Below are positions 35,891-49,400 of a stretch of 64,000 nt of DNA, piece after piece. A program made the translations under genes and the position numbers. A model generated the notes under the pieces. It was not told where the DNA came from. It saw only the letters and a list, made by a program, of their open reading frames with translations, and made no database searches. Position 1 is the stretch's first letter. Each line of letters opens with the position of its first letter. The DNA is from Acanthaster planci (taxonomy: Eukaryota; Echinodermata; Asteroidea; Valvatida; Acanthasteridae), in the NCBI RefSeq assembly GCF_001949145.1, contig NW_019091379.1, positions 1,119,259 to 1,183,258 of the forward strand, given 5' to 3'.

Positions 35891-37342
35891 TACTTGCAGA
35901 TTATTCCAATCAAGAAATAATAGCCAGTAGATACTTGATGACAACTAGTAGTGTAATCTGCAGTTTATACACAGGATTCTTGGATTTCATCATTACTGAC
36001 ATGAACTAAAATGATATGTATGATGAAATAAATTACCCTTTGCTGGAACTGTCAAATTCATTGTTGCAATGCCCTCAAATAATACAACTGCCAGTGACAT
36101 AAAATCTTACAGTCTCATTCAAAATATTGCGGGTAGCTTTTGGTATTACTTAAATAGTTTTCAAGAACTAGAGTTTATCTCCAAACTGTGTATTTGAGAC
36201 ACAAATTCTCTACAGTAAACTTAATCAAATGGTGTACTCAACCTTGCGTGTCTCGTTTTCATTGCCGTCGCATTTCATTTAGACACCCAAGCAAGAATGA
36301 CACGTGTAATTTCGAGGAGAGTCTCGGTTTTGAGCACGTCCCACTTTCTTTCTGCAGCTCCCGTTATTTTATGCTTCTGAAGCAGGTACGACTTGGAAAA
36401 AAGACTTGGCTACAAAACTTGAAAACTGCTAAGGAGACTTATAACAACTCTGAAGGGAGAAACATTACAGATGCATGCGTATGAAGATGATTCCAGAGCT
36501 CCACGGAGGTCTACCCGGGCAAACCGTTCGTATAGTGGTTTTGGCTCCAAGGAATTTAACTCACCGCGGTGCTGCGGTCAAAACCCCTTCAAGACCATCA
36601 CAAGACCTCCAGTCTGAAATCAAAGTGACAAACTATGCACAAAGAGCTGGAACGACAACGTTCCCTTGTCACTGCTCACCCTGTTTACATGCCGGTGGTC
36701 TTAATTGTGTCTGGTCTTGACCGCAACACCCCAAGGCAGACCTGCCAGATGCTACTGTGGGTTATCCTACTACAACGCTGGGGCTTACTGCTTGAAGGAT
36801 AGCTATTACCTTGTCATTTCTTCTTCTAAAACCGTAATACTGCTGGGTAGTGGGTACAACTCACAGTGTTTTTCCCATTATACTTCTGTCTCGTCCTTCT
36901 CCTGGTTCCTTAATTTTTAGCACAGGTGGGCACCTTTTTTTAAAAAAAAACTTGATGATTCCTATAACATCATAATTAAGCTGTGACTATGCAAGCAGCT
37001 GTGGACACTGGCTTCTATTGATTTGTGCATTATTCCATGTCACAGCCGGAATGTGCAGGTGTAGCCGTTAGAATGGACTGGCTTCAATGCATCATGCCAG
37101 AGTGAATGTAGTTTCTAAGCATTGAGCAATACTGTTATTAAACTGTGCACAGCCCGAACTTGTTACTCTAGAAATTTCTTTCTTCATTGGAGGTTCTCTA
37201 CCGAGATAGTGGTGACAAAAACATGTCTTTTTAAAAAATGTTTCCCTTGAGTTGAGAGCTTGAAACGAGTTGGGTCAGAAACAAAAACCACAGAATTAAA
37301 GAGGGAACGGGTGTGCTCATCTCGCAGTGACCATGAATCGGT

Positions 37343-37401
37343 TTAACATCTTGCAAACAGGAGAGCAGCTGCACTCAAGAGGATGGACAGCAAGCCAGAG
37401 A
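37343..37401 (-). CDS. Lectin gene, terminal exon: hydrophobic GPI-type tail
   Basis: A strong acceptor (CTTCTTTTCCCACAG) precedes 37401. Joined in phase 1 to the linker exon at 38391-38323, it encodes VSGLLSILLSAAALLFARC and stops at 37345-37343. A small-residue region (NSA) just before, a short spacer and a hydrophobic end with no cytoplasmic tail fit a GPI-attachment signal. It could instead be a very short membrane tail. Confidence 0.65.
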
Positions 37402-40400
37402 CTGTGGGAAAAGAAGCGGGAAGACATCAGATAATAAGGTCAGGAACACTTCAAGTCTGAGAAACATCTGACTACTAGTACGCAAATGGTGATTCACATT
37501 CTTGCAATGGTAAGAAATTTCACGAGGTGACAGATGAAATATTCCATTCCACGAGGCAAATTGCAACATTCAGGCAAATGTGAAATATTCATTGTTTTAT
37601 GCAACACCTGCATTAAATCCTCTTGTTGAGAACAAACGGTCCTCACATATTTACATCTGCCATTTTGCGAAACAGATATGCATGCGAAGTGTAGCCCAGT
37701 GGTAGTGCTAGACTGGTTCTCGTCCCTGCATTACTTTCCTCTTTCTTACTTGGAATGAAATACCTTTATGTAGGAACTAGTCAAGTGAAGTTCCATTCAA
37801 CAGGTACCATTGAATAGAACAAATAATTCAGTGACAAGTGATTAACGATCAACCAATTCGATCTTGGGGATTTATGCAGGTATTGTATGTCTTTTATAGA
37901 ATGGCAGGTTCCATGCACTGTGCACCACATTAAAGTAAAATGGTGACATGAATGAGTTGTAACTCTGCAATAGATCAATATTGCTACAGAGGTTAAGAAA
38001 GCACTATCACACAGTCAATGAAAAAGCACCAACCCATTACTCTGAAAATTGATACCTTGTAAAAAGTATTCCTCAATTCTTCCTCTCTCACTGTGAGACT
38101 AAACCTGACACTTCAACATTTCAGTATCATTTACTTCAAGTATCAGTGATTTCACTGTCTCCTAATTCTGGTCAGGCCCTACTTCTGCAGCACAAGGATG
38201 AGAACCGTCTCTCTGGCAAGGTCTGGTGGCACGATCCCTGAGTTTATTGTGCCATGTTTATCCAGACATCCAGGCATAAAAATCAAACGCATGATCCCGG
38301 CTGAAAACACGGGTGAACAAACCTGGTTGGGTTGCTGAGTTCGGCTTGGTAGGTGGCGGCTGGGTGGGGGACCTTGTAGGCGGGCCTGGTTCTGAAAGGA
38401 AGAAAGAACAAAACGCGTCTCACCAAGAAACTGATCAATCCTCAGGGTTTCAAGAGCTCCTTCAAATTAAGCTACTCAGTTGCAAATCCTTTCACTTGGT
38501 AGGCCTACCGTTCCGAACACTCCCAGTTTCAAAACCTGCCACTGAGAGAAATAAGAGCTTGATAAAGAACGGATTCCACACACAACAGACAGCCGTGACA
38601 CTGAGTTAAAAGTTAAAAACAAGTTTTTGAAATTCCCTGCAGTGTGTCAGGAGCTCAAGTGTGACCCCAAGGCTTCGTTTTAAAACTGTAAACAGTCATA
38701 AATAAGTCTGAGAGCTTATTTAGTTGAGTGCCCATTATGGTTTTTAAAAGAACTTGGTTGTAAATCCTTTCCCAGTTTTTAAGTTTCTTCTCCTACTTTT
38801 ATCGAATTTAACGATCATACGTAAAAATCAGAGACCTAGTGTGAGACGGGCATGCACAATGCAATCAAATAAGTCTGCACAGAGCCACACGTTCACTCTC
38901 CATTGATACAGCTGCATTCTGCATCTCATATCGCATCGTGCTTGTTGTATGCGCCAATTGTCAGTGAAGGAGTTTTTAGTGCTGTATGTAAGAGACACGT
39001 AAGTCTCAGAAATGGCTAGAGGGTAGTTTCTCACTAAATTAGAGAAAATTGATGAACAGAAATCACTGGAAAAAACTATCATTTTCAACTCCGATTTGCA
39101 TGAAAAAAAGTATTTGTGATGTGAATGAAAAAAAGCTGAGTGGTTTTTATAGAAGTATGATTAACACCTGCTGGGGCCTGGCGCCAATAGGCCTCAAGCT
39201 GGACCGAGAGAAGGCACGATTTTCTTAGCAACGGAGGCTCGTTTGGTTGGAAATGAACTTCGCTGGTTCACAAACGACTAAGAAATGCACACGTAACAGT
39301 CACGTCACTACCAACAAATTGAACACTCCCTACCGACGCTTCTCTATCCGACCGATGAGGGGGTGTTTCTGCTCAAGGCAGATAAAAGACCTCGCCTTCA
39401 GCGTGCTGCATTATCATCCCCAGGCTCGTATCCAGTTTGAAACTTACTTTGTCACTGAAACCACTCATGCTTTTAATTCCCTTATATATGAAATGGAAAG
39501 TTTCCTACGTTTTCGGACTCTGCAGATGTAGTTGGCTCCGAGGTTACAATTGACATCGGCCCATTCACCGCTCATCAGATCCATTTGGACACACTTGTTG
39601 TTTTCATTTTCATCATCAGATGGTTCATTGGCCTGCCAGTTGGCATAGTCCATGAGACTTAGATCAGACCAGGAATTGAAACCTGATTGAATTAAAAACA
39701 AAAAATCCACAACATCAAATCCATTCAACAAGTTTCATGTTGCATGGACTTCAAGCCCTGTTTTTTCTACCAGTTAAGGGGGGTTAAGGCCTTTTACTGG
39801 AGCTATAAGACTCCAAAGCCTTTTATGCCTCTTTGGAGTCCTATGGACTTATTTTCACTGGTTCAGAACAATCACCTGACCAGGCGATAAAAACATATAT
39901 TACCCTCATCCGTGTGCATATCACATCGTGATGTCATGGACTAGTCCCCCGCCCCATTCATTTAAACCATGATACAGAGACCATTTAGTATACTACTACA
40001 AAGAAGTACTTGAATTCCTCAGGTACCTCTGCTACTTTCACCTACAAGTTGATTATAGTCAACTGCAGTGGGAGTAGCCAATCCGCTGTGATCAGCTGTT
40101 GCTGTTGGAGTGTGGTAAGTTTTTGAAAACATTTTCAGTTTGTTTTGAAGCTTGTTCCTCCTTATGAGTTTTTAAATATGCTGTCTGCTGAGATTGGAGA
40201 CGTGCAGAATCCCCCCCCCCCCCAAAAAAAGTCTTTCAAGATGCACAGATATATCTTTTGGGCAAGACTTGTACGTGTGCGGTCCAACATACTCCACTCA
40301 AAAAGTTAAGGACCGCATTTTATTTTGTGTATCCTTTACTGCTGAAAATATGCATTTGATGTTTTATAACATTTTTTTATTTTTTTATTCCAATGAGAAC

Positions 40401-43400
40401 ACCATCTAAACAAACAAAAAATGAAAGAACTAGATCCCAATCAGTGCTTGGGAAAAAAGTCACAAGTTAAAACAAAAGTGGTCCTCAACCTTTTTGGAGT
40501 AGTGTAGTTAAACCAATTTTGTGATGAACTGTACACCTCTCTTTCCTGCAATGAACCAAGATATCTATTCCACTGAAATTCGAGACACTTCAGGTGAGGA
40601 AAATATGGAAAGAGATTCAAGAGTGGAGTTTAACAAAACAGTTGATTTACAACTGTGAAGTGGGACATGATGTATTTACCACCCTTGTCTTTGCCTCAGG
40701 TGCTTATAGTCCCTCGGGTACTGGAACATCATATTTATCTAGCTCCCACATCACGGCAGTCTGTAATTGTCAACCATTTGCGTTCAGCGTTCCTTAGGCT
40801 CACAACTTATTCCCTTCCCAGGAACATATTGTGAATTAACTTCCTATATTTACTTGCACGCGTGCCCCAAGCCCCACTCCCCTGGGCTCTGCACTGTCAC
40901 AGATCCCATTACTCACGCGTGCTGTCGCGTCTCATGCCCAGCCAGATCTTGGTGTTAATCTCCCCGAAGACTTTCTTGGCCTCCGCCAGGATGAAGTCAT
41001 TCTCTGCCTGGCTGTGCACGCTGGGCAGGACCCCTCCGTTGTGCTTCGTGGAGCAGGTGTAGTCGCCGCTGTCGTACTGTATCTGCGAGGGGGTGTCGAA
41101 GACCACGCAGTAATCCGTGCCGGGGAGTTCCACATAGTCACCAGAGCAGACCCCTCCCCTAAGGCCTGGCTTTTCAGGGATTTGAGCTGATTGAGGGAAA
41201 AATCGTACACATCTTTTGATAGCTCCTGCAGGCGTGGATCATCAGTAACATTGCCATTTGGATTTATTTCACTGAACTGTAGCTACACCTATACACAGCG
41301 CCATGTTTGAGTACAGCGTCAAATGTCACTCATGTTCCTAGAAGAACTTGGGGATTTGGACCAAGAGGAAGCACGAAAATGTAGAACTGAGTTTTCAATC
41401 AATTTTTAGTCAAATTAGAGATGTACGTGCTTTTTGTGCATTTATTTCTGACACACATAACAGGAAATTTTTACAACTCTGTGGAATCGATATATGGTGG
41501 AGATGACACTATCCGGCATTAAAGAAAAACCCAGCGAGATGAGAGCCGTCTATTCTACCCTTGGCTTCAAGTGGTTTGGAAATACAAGAGAGACTCCAAC
41601 TCACTTGGATATTCACAATAGTAGTACTTAATGGTATCGCATCCACGGACTGCCCAGTAGCCAGCTCGAGTCAGAACGACACAATCGCCATTATTATTGT
41701 TCGGTTCATTTGGGCCCCACTTGGTGAATTGCAGTGGGTAATTGTCGATCCACTCAAATACTCCAGTCGCCTTTCGGAAACCAAGCAAAAATATGAAACT
41801 GAAACAAGTCCGATTAGAATTTGAAAGAAGAGACACACTGGCGCCTCCTAGAGACTCCTTTCTTTTGTGCAGTGCTGTTTTTCAGAGCATCGGAGGCCAG
41901 GCCTTCAATTAAAAATTCCTGAATTCCAATTTCCAATCTGATCAGACATTTTTGGTGATCTATAAGCTAGTTTCAGAAAAAAACAAATCAAGAAGTTGTT
42001 TGTTGTGGATAAGTAGGGTAACCACTACTCTTTGGCTTCTTTAGTGAATGAGTTGTTACACCCTGACAACAAATTCAAGCATTTCTGAGACCCAATCCAC
42101 CTGTGCATACACTGCTGTGTCCTTGAGATCATACCCTGCTACTGAAAAGCTTATTGTCAGGATCTGCTAAGTATCAATATTCATCAGAAGAAACTCCAGA
42201 CGGTTAGGTTTTTTGTTCTCATCTGTCGCTCAAAGTGACAACATGGGCTATGCAAGCTGTGAGGTTCAATTTGAATCTCCATGCACAGCATACAAACTTG
42301 GGAAGTCAAAGCTAATGCACCGCAGGTACACCCCGAGGTGTTTGCATCTTTGTCATAACAATCTTACGATTCTGCAACCCATGTGAAATGTCGACACGGC
42401 ACATTGCAAAATGCAGAGCCCCCAAAAGTTTGGAGATCCAAGCCAAGTGAGGGCAGGCTTCGGCATCCAATTAATCGGTACTCACTGTATTGCGACGCAT
42501 ACCAATCCAGGCCTCCGCTGATTCGTCAAAATCATCCTGATACAGCAAGGACGTGAGCATTGCCGCTTCATATTGGTCAAACAGCGACAGCAAGTCCCCG
42601 CCCCTACTCTGGCAGTTCTACTCAAAGACAAAAATGTTTGTTTTGTCAGGCTGAGCAAAACTAAGTATTTGCATAATATGGAAAACAGTCATTCGTTTAA
42701 AACAAATTCTGCATTTGATAATGAGCCTGTAATTATGCCCATTACATTTTTGTTCTTTTTTTTTTATTTAAGAAACTGACTTATTTCAGTCTGAATCTTT
42801 AACCCAAAATCTTGAACTAGCAGTTTCATGTGGCCTATGCGAACTTCAAAATGAGAACAATTTTGAAAATCAACCTGTCACCATCAAGGGGATCAGCTGC
42901 TTAGAACAGCTACCCGGAAGAAATGTGTTTCAAAAGCATGCATCACGCATACAGCTGGTTCGGATAGGAATGTAGCTTTGTAAAAGACCGTCAGGTCAAA
43001 CTATGCATCGGGTGACAGAGCCGATTCATTAAACAGCACTGATTTGTCACACGCAAATGGATCTGGTGAGAAGAAACTCTCCAGGAAGTGATTGCGAAGC
43101 ACATCTCGGCAGTCCATCCAAGATGTGTCAGCAAGTCATGATTTGCAAGTCCAAGTCGAGTCACAAGTCAAAGCTGGTATTTACAAGTCAAGTCACGAGT
43201 CACAAAAATAGTGACTTGAGTCTGACTCCAGTCCAAGTCACATGACTCAAGTCAGCAACTCTGGTCCATCCAACTGAACTGGCCATCCGGTCTCAAGATT
43301 CACGAGGAAAGTGCACTGGTGAGCAAATCCGTTTCTAACAATTTGAAAGTAGTGGTTAACAAATGAGCAAGCTTCAAAGGTAAAGTCATATAAAATCTCA

Positions 43401-46400
43401 TCATCTGTTTCCTATTTTTTCGGTTGAATGTTACTCCTACTGTTGGATGCTATGCGTACAAGGTCTAGCCCTTTCATCAGCACATTGATCGGAAATAGTT
43501 GGCCATCTTCCTACCGTTCTAGCATCGCCAAACGAACGCTGGCTTGATGAGTCCATGAGGTAACAGGTATCAAAGTACGGTGTGTATCTGCTGTCAGCAC
43601 ACTGGTTGCCTGGTGGATCGGGGGGAGTGCCCCCAGGAGTGACTGAACAGATAGAAATGGTAACAGAAGAAGGGAAAAAAAAAACAACCCAAAACGGTCA
43701 AATCTCCAAGGGACAAAATTCGCAGTTCTTAGATGGGACAGAGAACAAAGAAATGTGGAACGCTGGTAGAAATTGAGGTGCAAAGGTCTGTGGAACGTGC
43801 TTCATTTTACACCTTGATTCATGATCTGAAACCGTACGTAACGAGCACACAGTGTCGCCAAGCCACCTGTCGGAGCTGCAGACTAGGGTGGGTTTTTTTA
43901 AATTTCTCACAAACATTCAAGAAAAATACAGAAGCTCACACTTTTGTTTATAAAAATACAAATTATTAAAATACGTCACTATTCTTTGTCATTTTGGAAG
44001 AATATATCTGGCATTTTCTTTGCAGCCGGGAGAAGTAAATTCTTGTGAGCATACGACATTGTGTTTTTCAACCAATTAAAAACTCTGTTGCATATTGCTT
44101 GATTGTTGCTTTCAAGCCAATATATTAACTGGTTACATACTGTCTATCAGGTGAGGGGACTGCACTCACATGCTCAGCAAGTAATGCTCCCATACTGTGT
44201 CTACTGATGTGATAAGCCACTAAATACTTATTTTTTTTGGCAAATGATTAATTTGTTGCTTTCAGAATACTGCAATGGATTTGCGAAGGTTAACAGATCT
44301 TTTATGTTTTGCAGGTGTTTAAAAAGCCTCTGAACCACACATTCAGTAGGAAAGTGTTTGGATGCAGTGGCGGAGTAGGTTTGGATGAAGACCTGTAGTA
44401 GCTTATAGCGAGCAGGAAAATGAACAAACTCGCATTTACCTAATGGAGACTGGCAGAGATAGGCCCGTGGGACACTGCAGGTGACGTCATTCCAGCTACC
44501 TGGATCATCAGGATTGTTCATCATCACCACGCAGCTTTGAGAATTCTGTGAATGGTAAAGATTAGATCAATCACTGGATAGTATACATGGCCTCACTGAT
44601 GAGAAAGATTTGTTTTCAAGATAAAGACATTTCTGGGTATACGGCGGAGTATCTTTCTGCCAAGGACGTAGTAATACTGTATGCGAAGCCTACAGTTTTG
44701 AAAACAGATGACCTTATCTTAGGCCGTGTCCAAAACGGGCTCCCAGAGCTTCGGCTAGGTCTATTGTTGAGGCGTCTCCAAGCATTTCCAATGGAGCGAA
44801 GACCTAGACCTAGCTCTAGACAAGAGTTTTGGATGCAGCCTTATACTCTGGACAAGCACCATCTCGAGACAGAGGAAAAAAAGGTTAACACGGGCAGTTC
44901 ACAATAGTGTGCCTCCAAGAGTTTGCAACGCGTTGGCCAATCACAATGCCCAAAATCTGTTGACCCTTTCCAAACGCGCATCGGGTCGACAAACTTCGGG
45001 CACTGTGATTGGCCAACGTGTTGCAAACTCTTGGAGGCACACTATTGTGAACCGCACGTATTGAGTCCAACTGGCTTAAAAGTGGCAGCAAAGTGAAATT
45101 CCACTTTCAGCATATCCACAACTATTTCAGTCTCAGCCAAGTACTTATTCTAAATCTGGCTAATAAAATGCTTCGTCAGTTTTGTTTGTTTTGCTGGAGC
45201 TGAACGAGAATCCCCCGGACCATGTGTTTCAGTGACTTCGCTCCCAGTCTCCAGAGTGCCCAATTCTCTAATCCCGCCTGGTATATGGGTCACTCTATAA
45301 ATTTGGGGTCTGAAAGTGTGACTTCTTGGTGTCCCTGTTACATCCGACTGTGTACATTGCCATGGAAGTATCTCTGAAATCCAATTCCAATTACATTTGT
45401 TTGGCAGGTGTTAAAAAACTTGTTTCGCTATAATCACTCTTGGAAATTAAAGAATGCATTCTAAAATTGCCATCTTATATGTCAGATGTGACAGGGACAC
45501 ACACCAAAATTGGACCCAGAATTTATAGCAGGACCTTTACAGGACTGTTGTTCTCCAGCCCATAACAAAGTGTCACTTATCTCCCACCATATGTCTTAAG
45601 AGGTAGTCACCGAACTTCTCTGGCTGCCAAGTTTAAAACATTGAGAGCCACAATGACATTCTGGCATATTCAACCAAGTTTCTTGTTGGAAAAGCGGTCT
45701 AAAAATGCCTCCGAGTTTGAACAGAACAGGAACTGGCCTCCATTATGATGCCAAACAAATGCACTAGAGTTGAGCTCTAAAAGTTTGGGTCCTTAAAGTG
45801 GGCTCCGAACCCCAGAGAATAGACTTGACTCAAGTTGGGATCGATCCTCTGTGACGTTGTCTGTATTTGTGCTTTGGATATGAAGGCTGTACGCCGTTAC
45901 TTGCTTTGCGCCCTCTTGTGTCCAAGTATTACTGTGAGTTGAGAAATCCTGACGTGACAAATTTGCCAACGTTTGTACACAGCGAATACGCTCATCTACC
46001 AAAAGTGGTAGCGGCCAATCAAATTGCTGGACTTGTTTTTACATCATTCATACCTCTATTATAATGGAAGAGCCTACAAGTCTGACTACTTTGGTGGAAA
46101 TTCCGTACACATTATCATGTCGTTCATATGCAACTATGAATAACTACATATCACCGACAGGGGTGTCTGATTGGCTTATGCGTCAAGTTGGACTTACTGA
46201 CTGGCGACACACATTGTACAATCTTTGACGTTGATGCCAATATCGCAGAAAGGCTATCAAATGACAGTGCCTTATAAGAAGATATGCAATTGGTCGAGCA
46301 CAACAACCGTATACTGTGTACAGTAAAGGAATGGCTGACTGGGAAGCGCAGTCCAACTTGATTCGAATCTACCCAAGGGTGGGCTTTGCCTCCACCCAGT

Positions 46401-49400
46401 TCAATTTTGGGGGGGGGGGCAAGTTGTTTCTACTGCTCTATAATACTTGAAAGCATCACACATTCCCACCACGCCATTCTCCTTCCTGAAAGCAATGTCT
46501 CAGTAGATGAACATTTACAAAGGTCAAGGGTACAGCGTGCCACGTGGCACTGAGCTCGGACGGAGTGTGGGACTTTGCATGGAAGCCATTTACACCAATG
46601 TCTTCAACACCATGTCAAGTTTGCTTCTTTTTTTTCCGGTGAAATCTGCCATTGCAAAAGAGAAACTTGAAATAAGAACAATTTGAGGTATAACTAGCCA
46701 TCGGCCAAGCAAAACAGGCTTACAAGGAAGAGAAACAAAATGGAAAAAGGTTGGCTCTAAATTAGCCCAACCAAGGTATTCATTCTGTGTTCAAGAGGTG
46801 TCACTCTTTGAGCCGTGTATGGACCTACGGGGTCAGTGATGGGTATGATGTTGTCTGGCTGGCCTTCCATCCAGGCGGTGTACTCCAACGGTGACTCGTC
46901 AGACCAGTGATACTGGTTGTGGATACCGATCCCATTCAAGCCAATCCACATGTCCACACCTGAGAATGCTTTGATGATGGCCGTCATCAGAGCTGATGGA
47001 ACAAACAAGAAACGCACCAAGAACACTGATTTAAGCATGCAGACCAATATTTCATCTCAACTTTGAAAAATGGAAATCAGGCTTTCACAGGATGATTTAA
47101 GCCTGCAAAACACCCAAATTCATCTGCTCATCAGATCATCATATAAACAATACCTTTTTTCCACCATTATCTACATGCACGCATGCCATACAATGATCCG
47201 GCAAAGGACGGCCAGTCAAAAGATAATGACAAAATGAAAGCCATCCATTTCCAACTTTTTTTGTTTTGTTCCACTCAGTCAAAAGTATTTGTGATGGAGA
47301 TTACACCACTGATAAGCCTTGAATGACACCGACCAAAAATGGGTGCCAAGATGAGGAAATCATGACAATTTCCTCCACTTAGAATCTGTCTATGGAGGGT
47401 GCCATTTTGAATCATATGGCTTCATTCATGTGAAATCAGACCGCTGCCGACCCCAACTGCAATGACACCGGATATCGTGAAATCAGATGCCAAAGATTGA
47501 AAGGTGCTTAATTTATCCTAACACCTCTCTTGTCTACATAGCCAAGGCTCTTTGATCTGGTAGTTGACAAAATAACAAAAGTGTGTGGCAGGCTTCACAT
47601 CCTCGGTTACTTGCAGTGACTAACTTCTGCAAATACGGGCGTTTCACAATAGTGCGCCTCCAACAGTTTGCAACACGTTGGCCAATCACAGTGTGCAAAA
47701 TCTGTCGACCCAATGCGCATTTGGAAATGGTCGACAAATTTCACGTGTTGTGATTGGCCAATGCGTTGCAAACTCTTTGGATAGGAACTCTTGTTTTTTT
47801 TTCGGGGGGAAGGCAAAAAATTAGGAAATTTTGTCACGTCCTATGACCTGTCTGAGGGTTGAGACTACATTTTGGGGGCTCTTTACACATTTTGGGAAGG
47901 AAGGGAAATGAAATAAACCAAGCAATTGCCTACAATTCATTTTAAAAAAAGTTTGACACTATTTTTTTTTGGGGGGGGGCATGGGGAACCAATTAAAGCC
48001 CTAAATGCCCCCTGCCTCCTTTGCCTACTTCAGTCACATGACCGGTCATAAGTAGCACAGCGACTAATAACAAAGGAAAACTACTGTCACAGTTGTATGG
48101 CTGGCAACTAGGCTTAAGATTTGTGATGCCTAACTTGTAAAGAACTTACAGGGACTCACAGTGGATTACAATGTGAAACCACCAGCGATGCCCATTTGCA
48201 TTTGTAATCATGCCCCAAAAGTTTATGTTGGCAAGTCTGTGACTGTGCATCTGATATCTAAAAGTAACCCCTTACCTTGCTGTCCGGGATGGCTGACCGT
48301 GGCAAGAGTCCAACCCCTCTCTGTTCGACCTGATCTACAATCGTCTCTGGCTGCGATCCAGCCCTTGCCCTCCCCGTCCGAGGCGCCTTTCACGCTGTAG
48401 CACATTTTTCCCAGTTTGAAGTAATCGTCGGGGCAGCCGCCACCAGTGGGATAATCGGGAAGGGGGTCCTTGGGGCTGCTTCCCGATTCCTTGCGCTTGC
48501 AGACATACTTGAGTTTGTTTCCGCAGGCGCTCGTCCCCCACTCGCCATCTGCGATCAACAAGAAATCAAAACCAATTGGGAAGGCCGGAATGGACAAAAA
48601 AATCAATCAACAACTTCTACATCAATCACCATGGGTTCAGGCGAGAGACTGAGCTGAACCGGAGTCTTAGCTTGGACAACTAAATTTCGAACGGATGTGC
48701 TGTGGAGGAGAGAGGGTCAAAAATCCTAGGGTATCAGGGCTCCAGGGGGTAAATTCAGATGACTTCAACGAATGTCACTCACCATCTCATACAAAAAAAA
48801 TATGCATTAAGCCACACATCGTACTGATTACTCTTGCAACTTACACAATCACCGACGCAGAAATTCAACAAACTTGAATCACATTCAACTTGAGTTGAGT
48901 AAATTGTCGAGTAAATTGTCTGTGCAGAGTAGATCAATGAAACATGCCCACTGGCATGATAGAAAATAAAACGCCCCTCTTCTTTCAGTGTCGTGCATTT
49001 GGCCGATGGTCTCCACATGGACTAGGAAATAAAACCCCAATGATCAACAAAATGGCCAACCATGAATGAAATACACGGAATCAGAGTACAAGTTTAACTT
49101 CAAGAAGTGATACGTCATCTTCAGAGTTTTGGACATCAATTTGTTTCAATTTTTGGACTGTCTCTTCCAGAACTCTTTTCCGCGACTGTCTGTGTCATGA
49201 AATCTTAGGTGTTGTCAGAGATCATTTCAACGATTTGGGAGTACAAGTAGGCTTTAGGAAAATGCTTTATCAGAGAGGGGTGCCAGATGTTCACAGACTT
49301 TTTAGTAGTTAACATTCCAACTGACTTTTTTCTTTAACAATCCTTTCACCAAACAAGATCTAACAGCAAAAAGTCCGAGTGATGGAAATGGGTGCTGAAG

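Noticed and set aside
36559-36625. Minus-strand segment with good acceptor (TTGATTTCAG) and donor (CGCG|GTGAGT)
   Set aside because: It has only one open frame of about 16 codons, no similarity to either neighbouring gene, and no phase partner.
36640-36840. EGF-like cysteine pattern on the plus strand (CHCSPCLHAGG and CYCGLSYYNAGAYC)
   Set aside because: The pieces lie in different frames, are split by a stop, and the Cys spacing does not fit an EGF domain. No splice sites rescue it.
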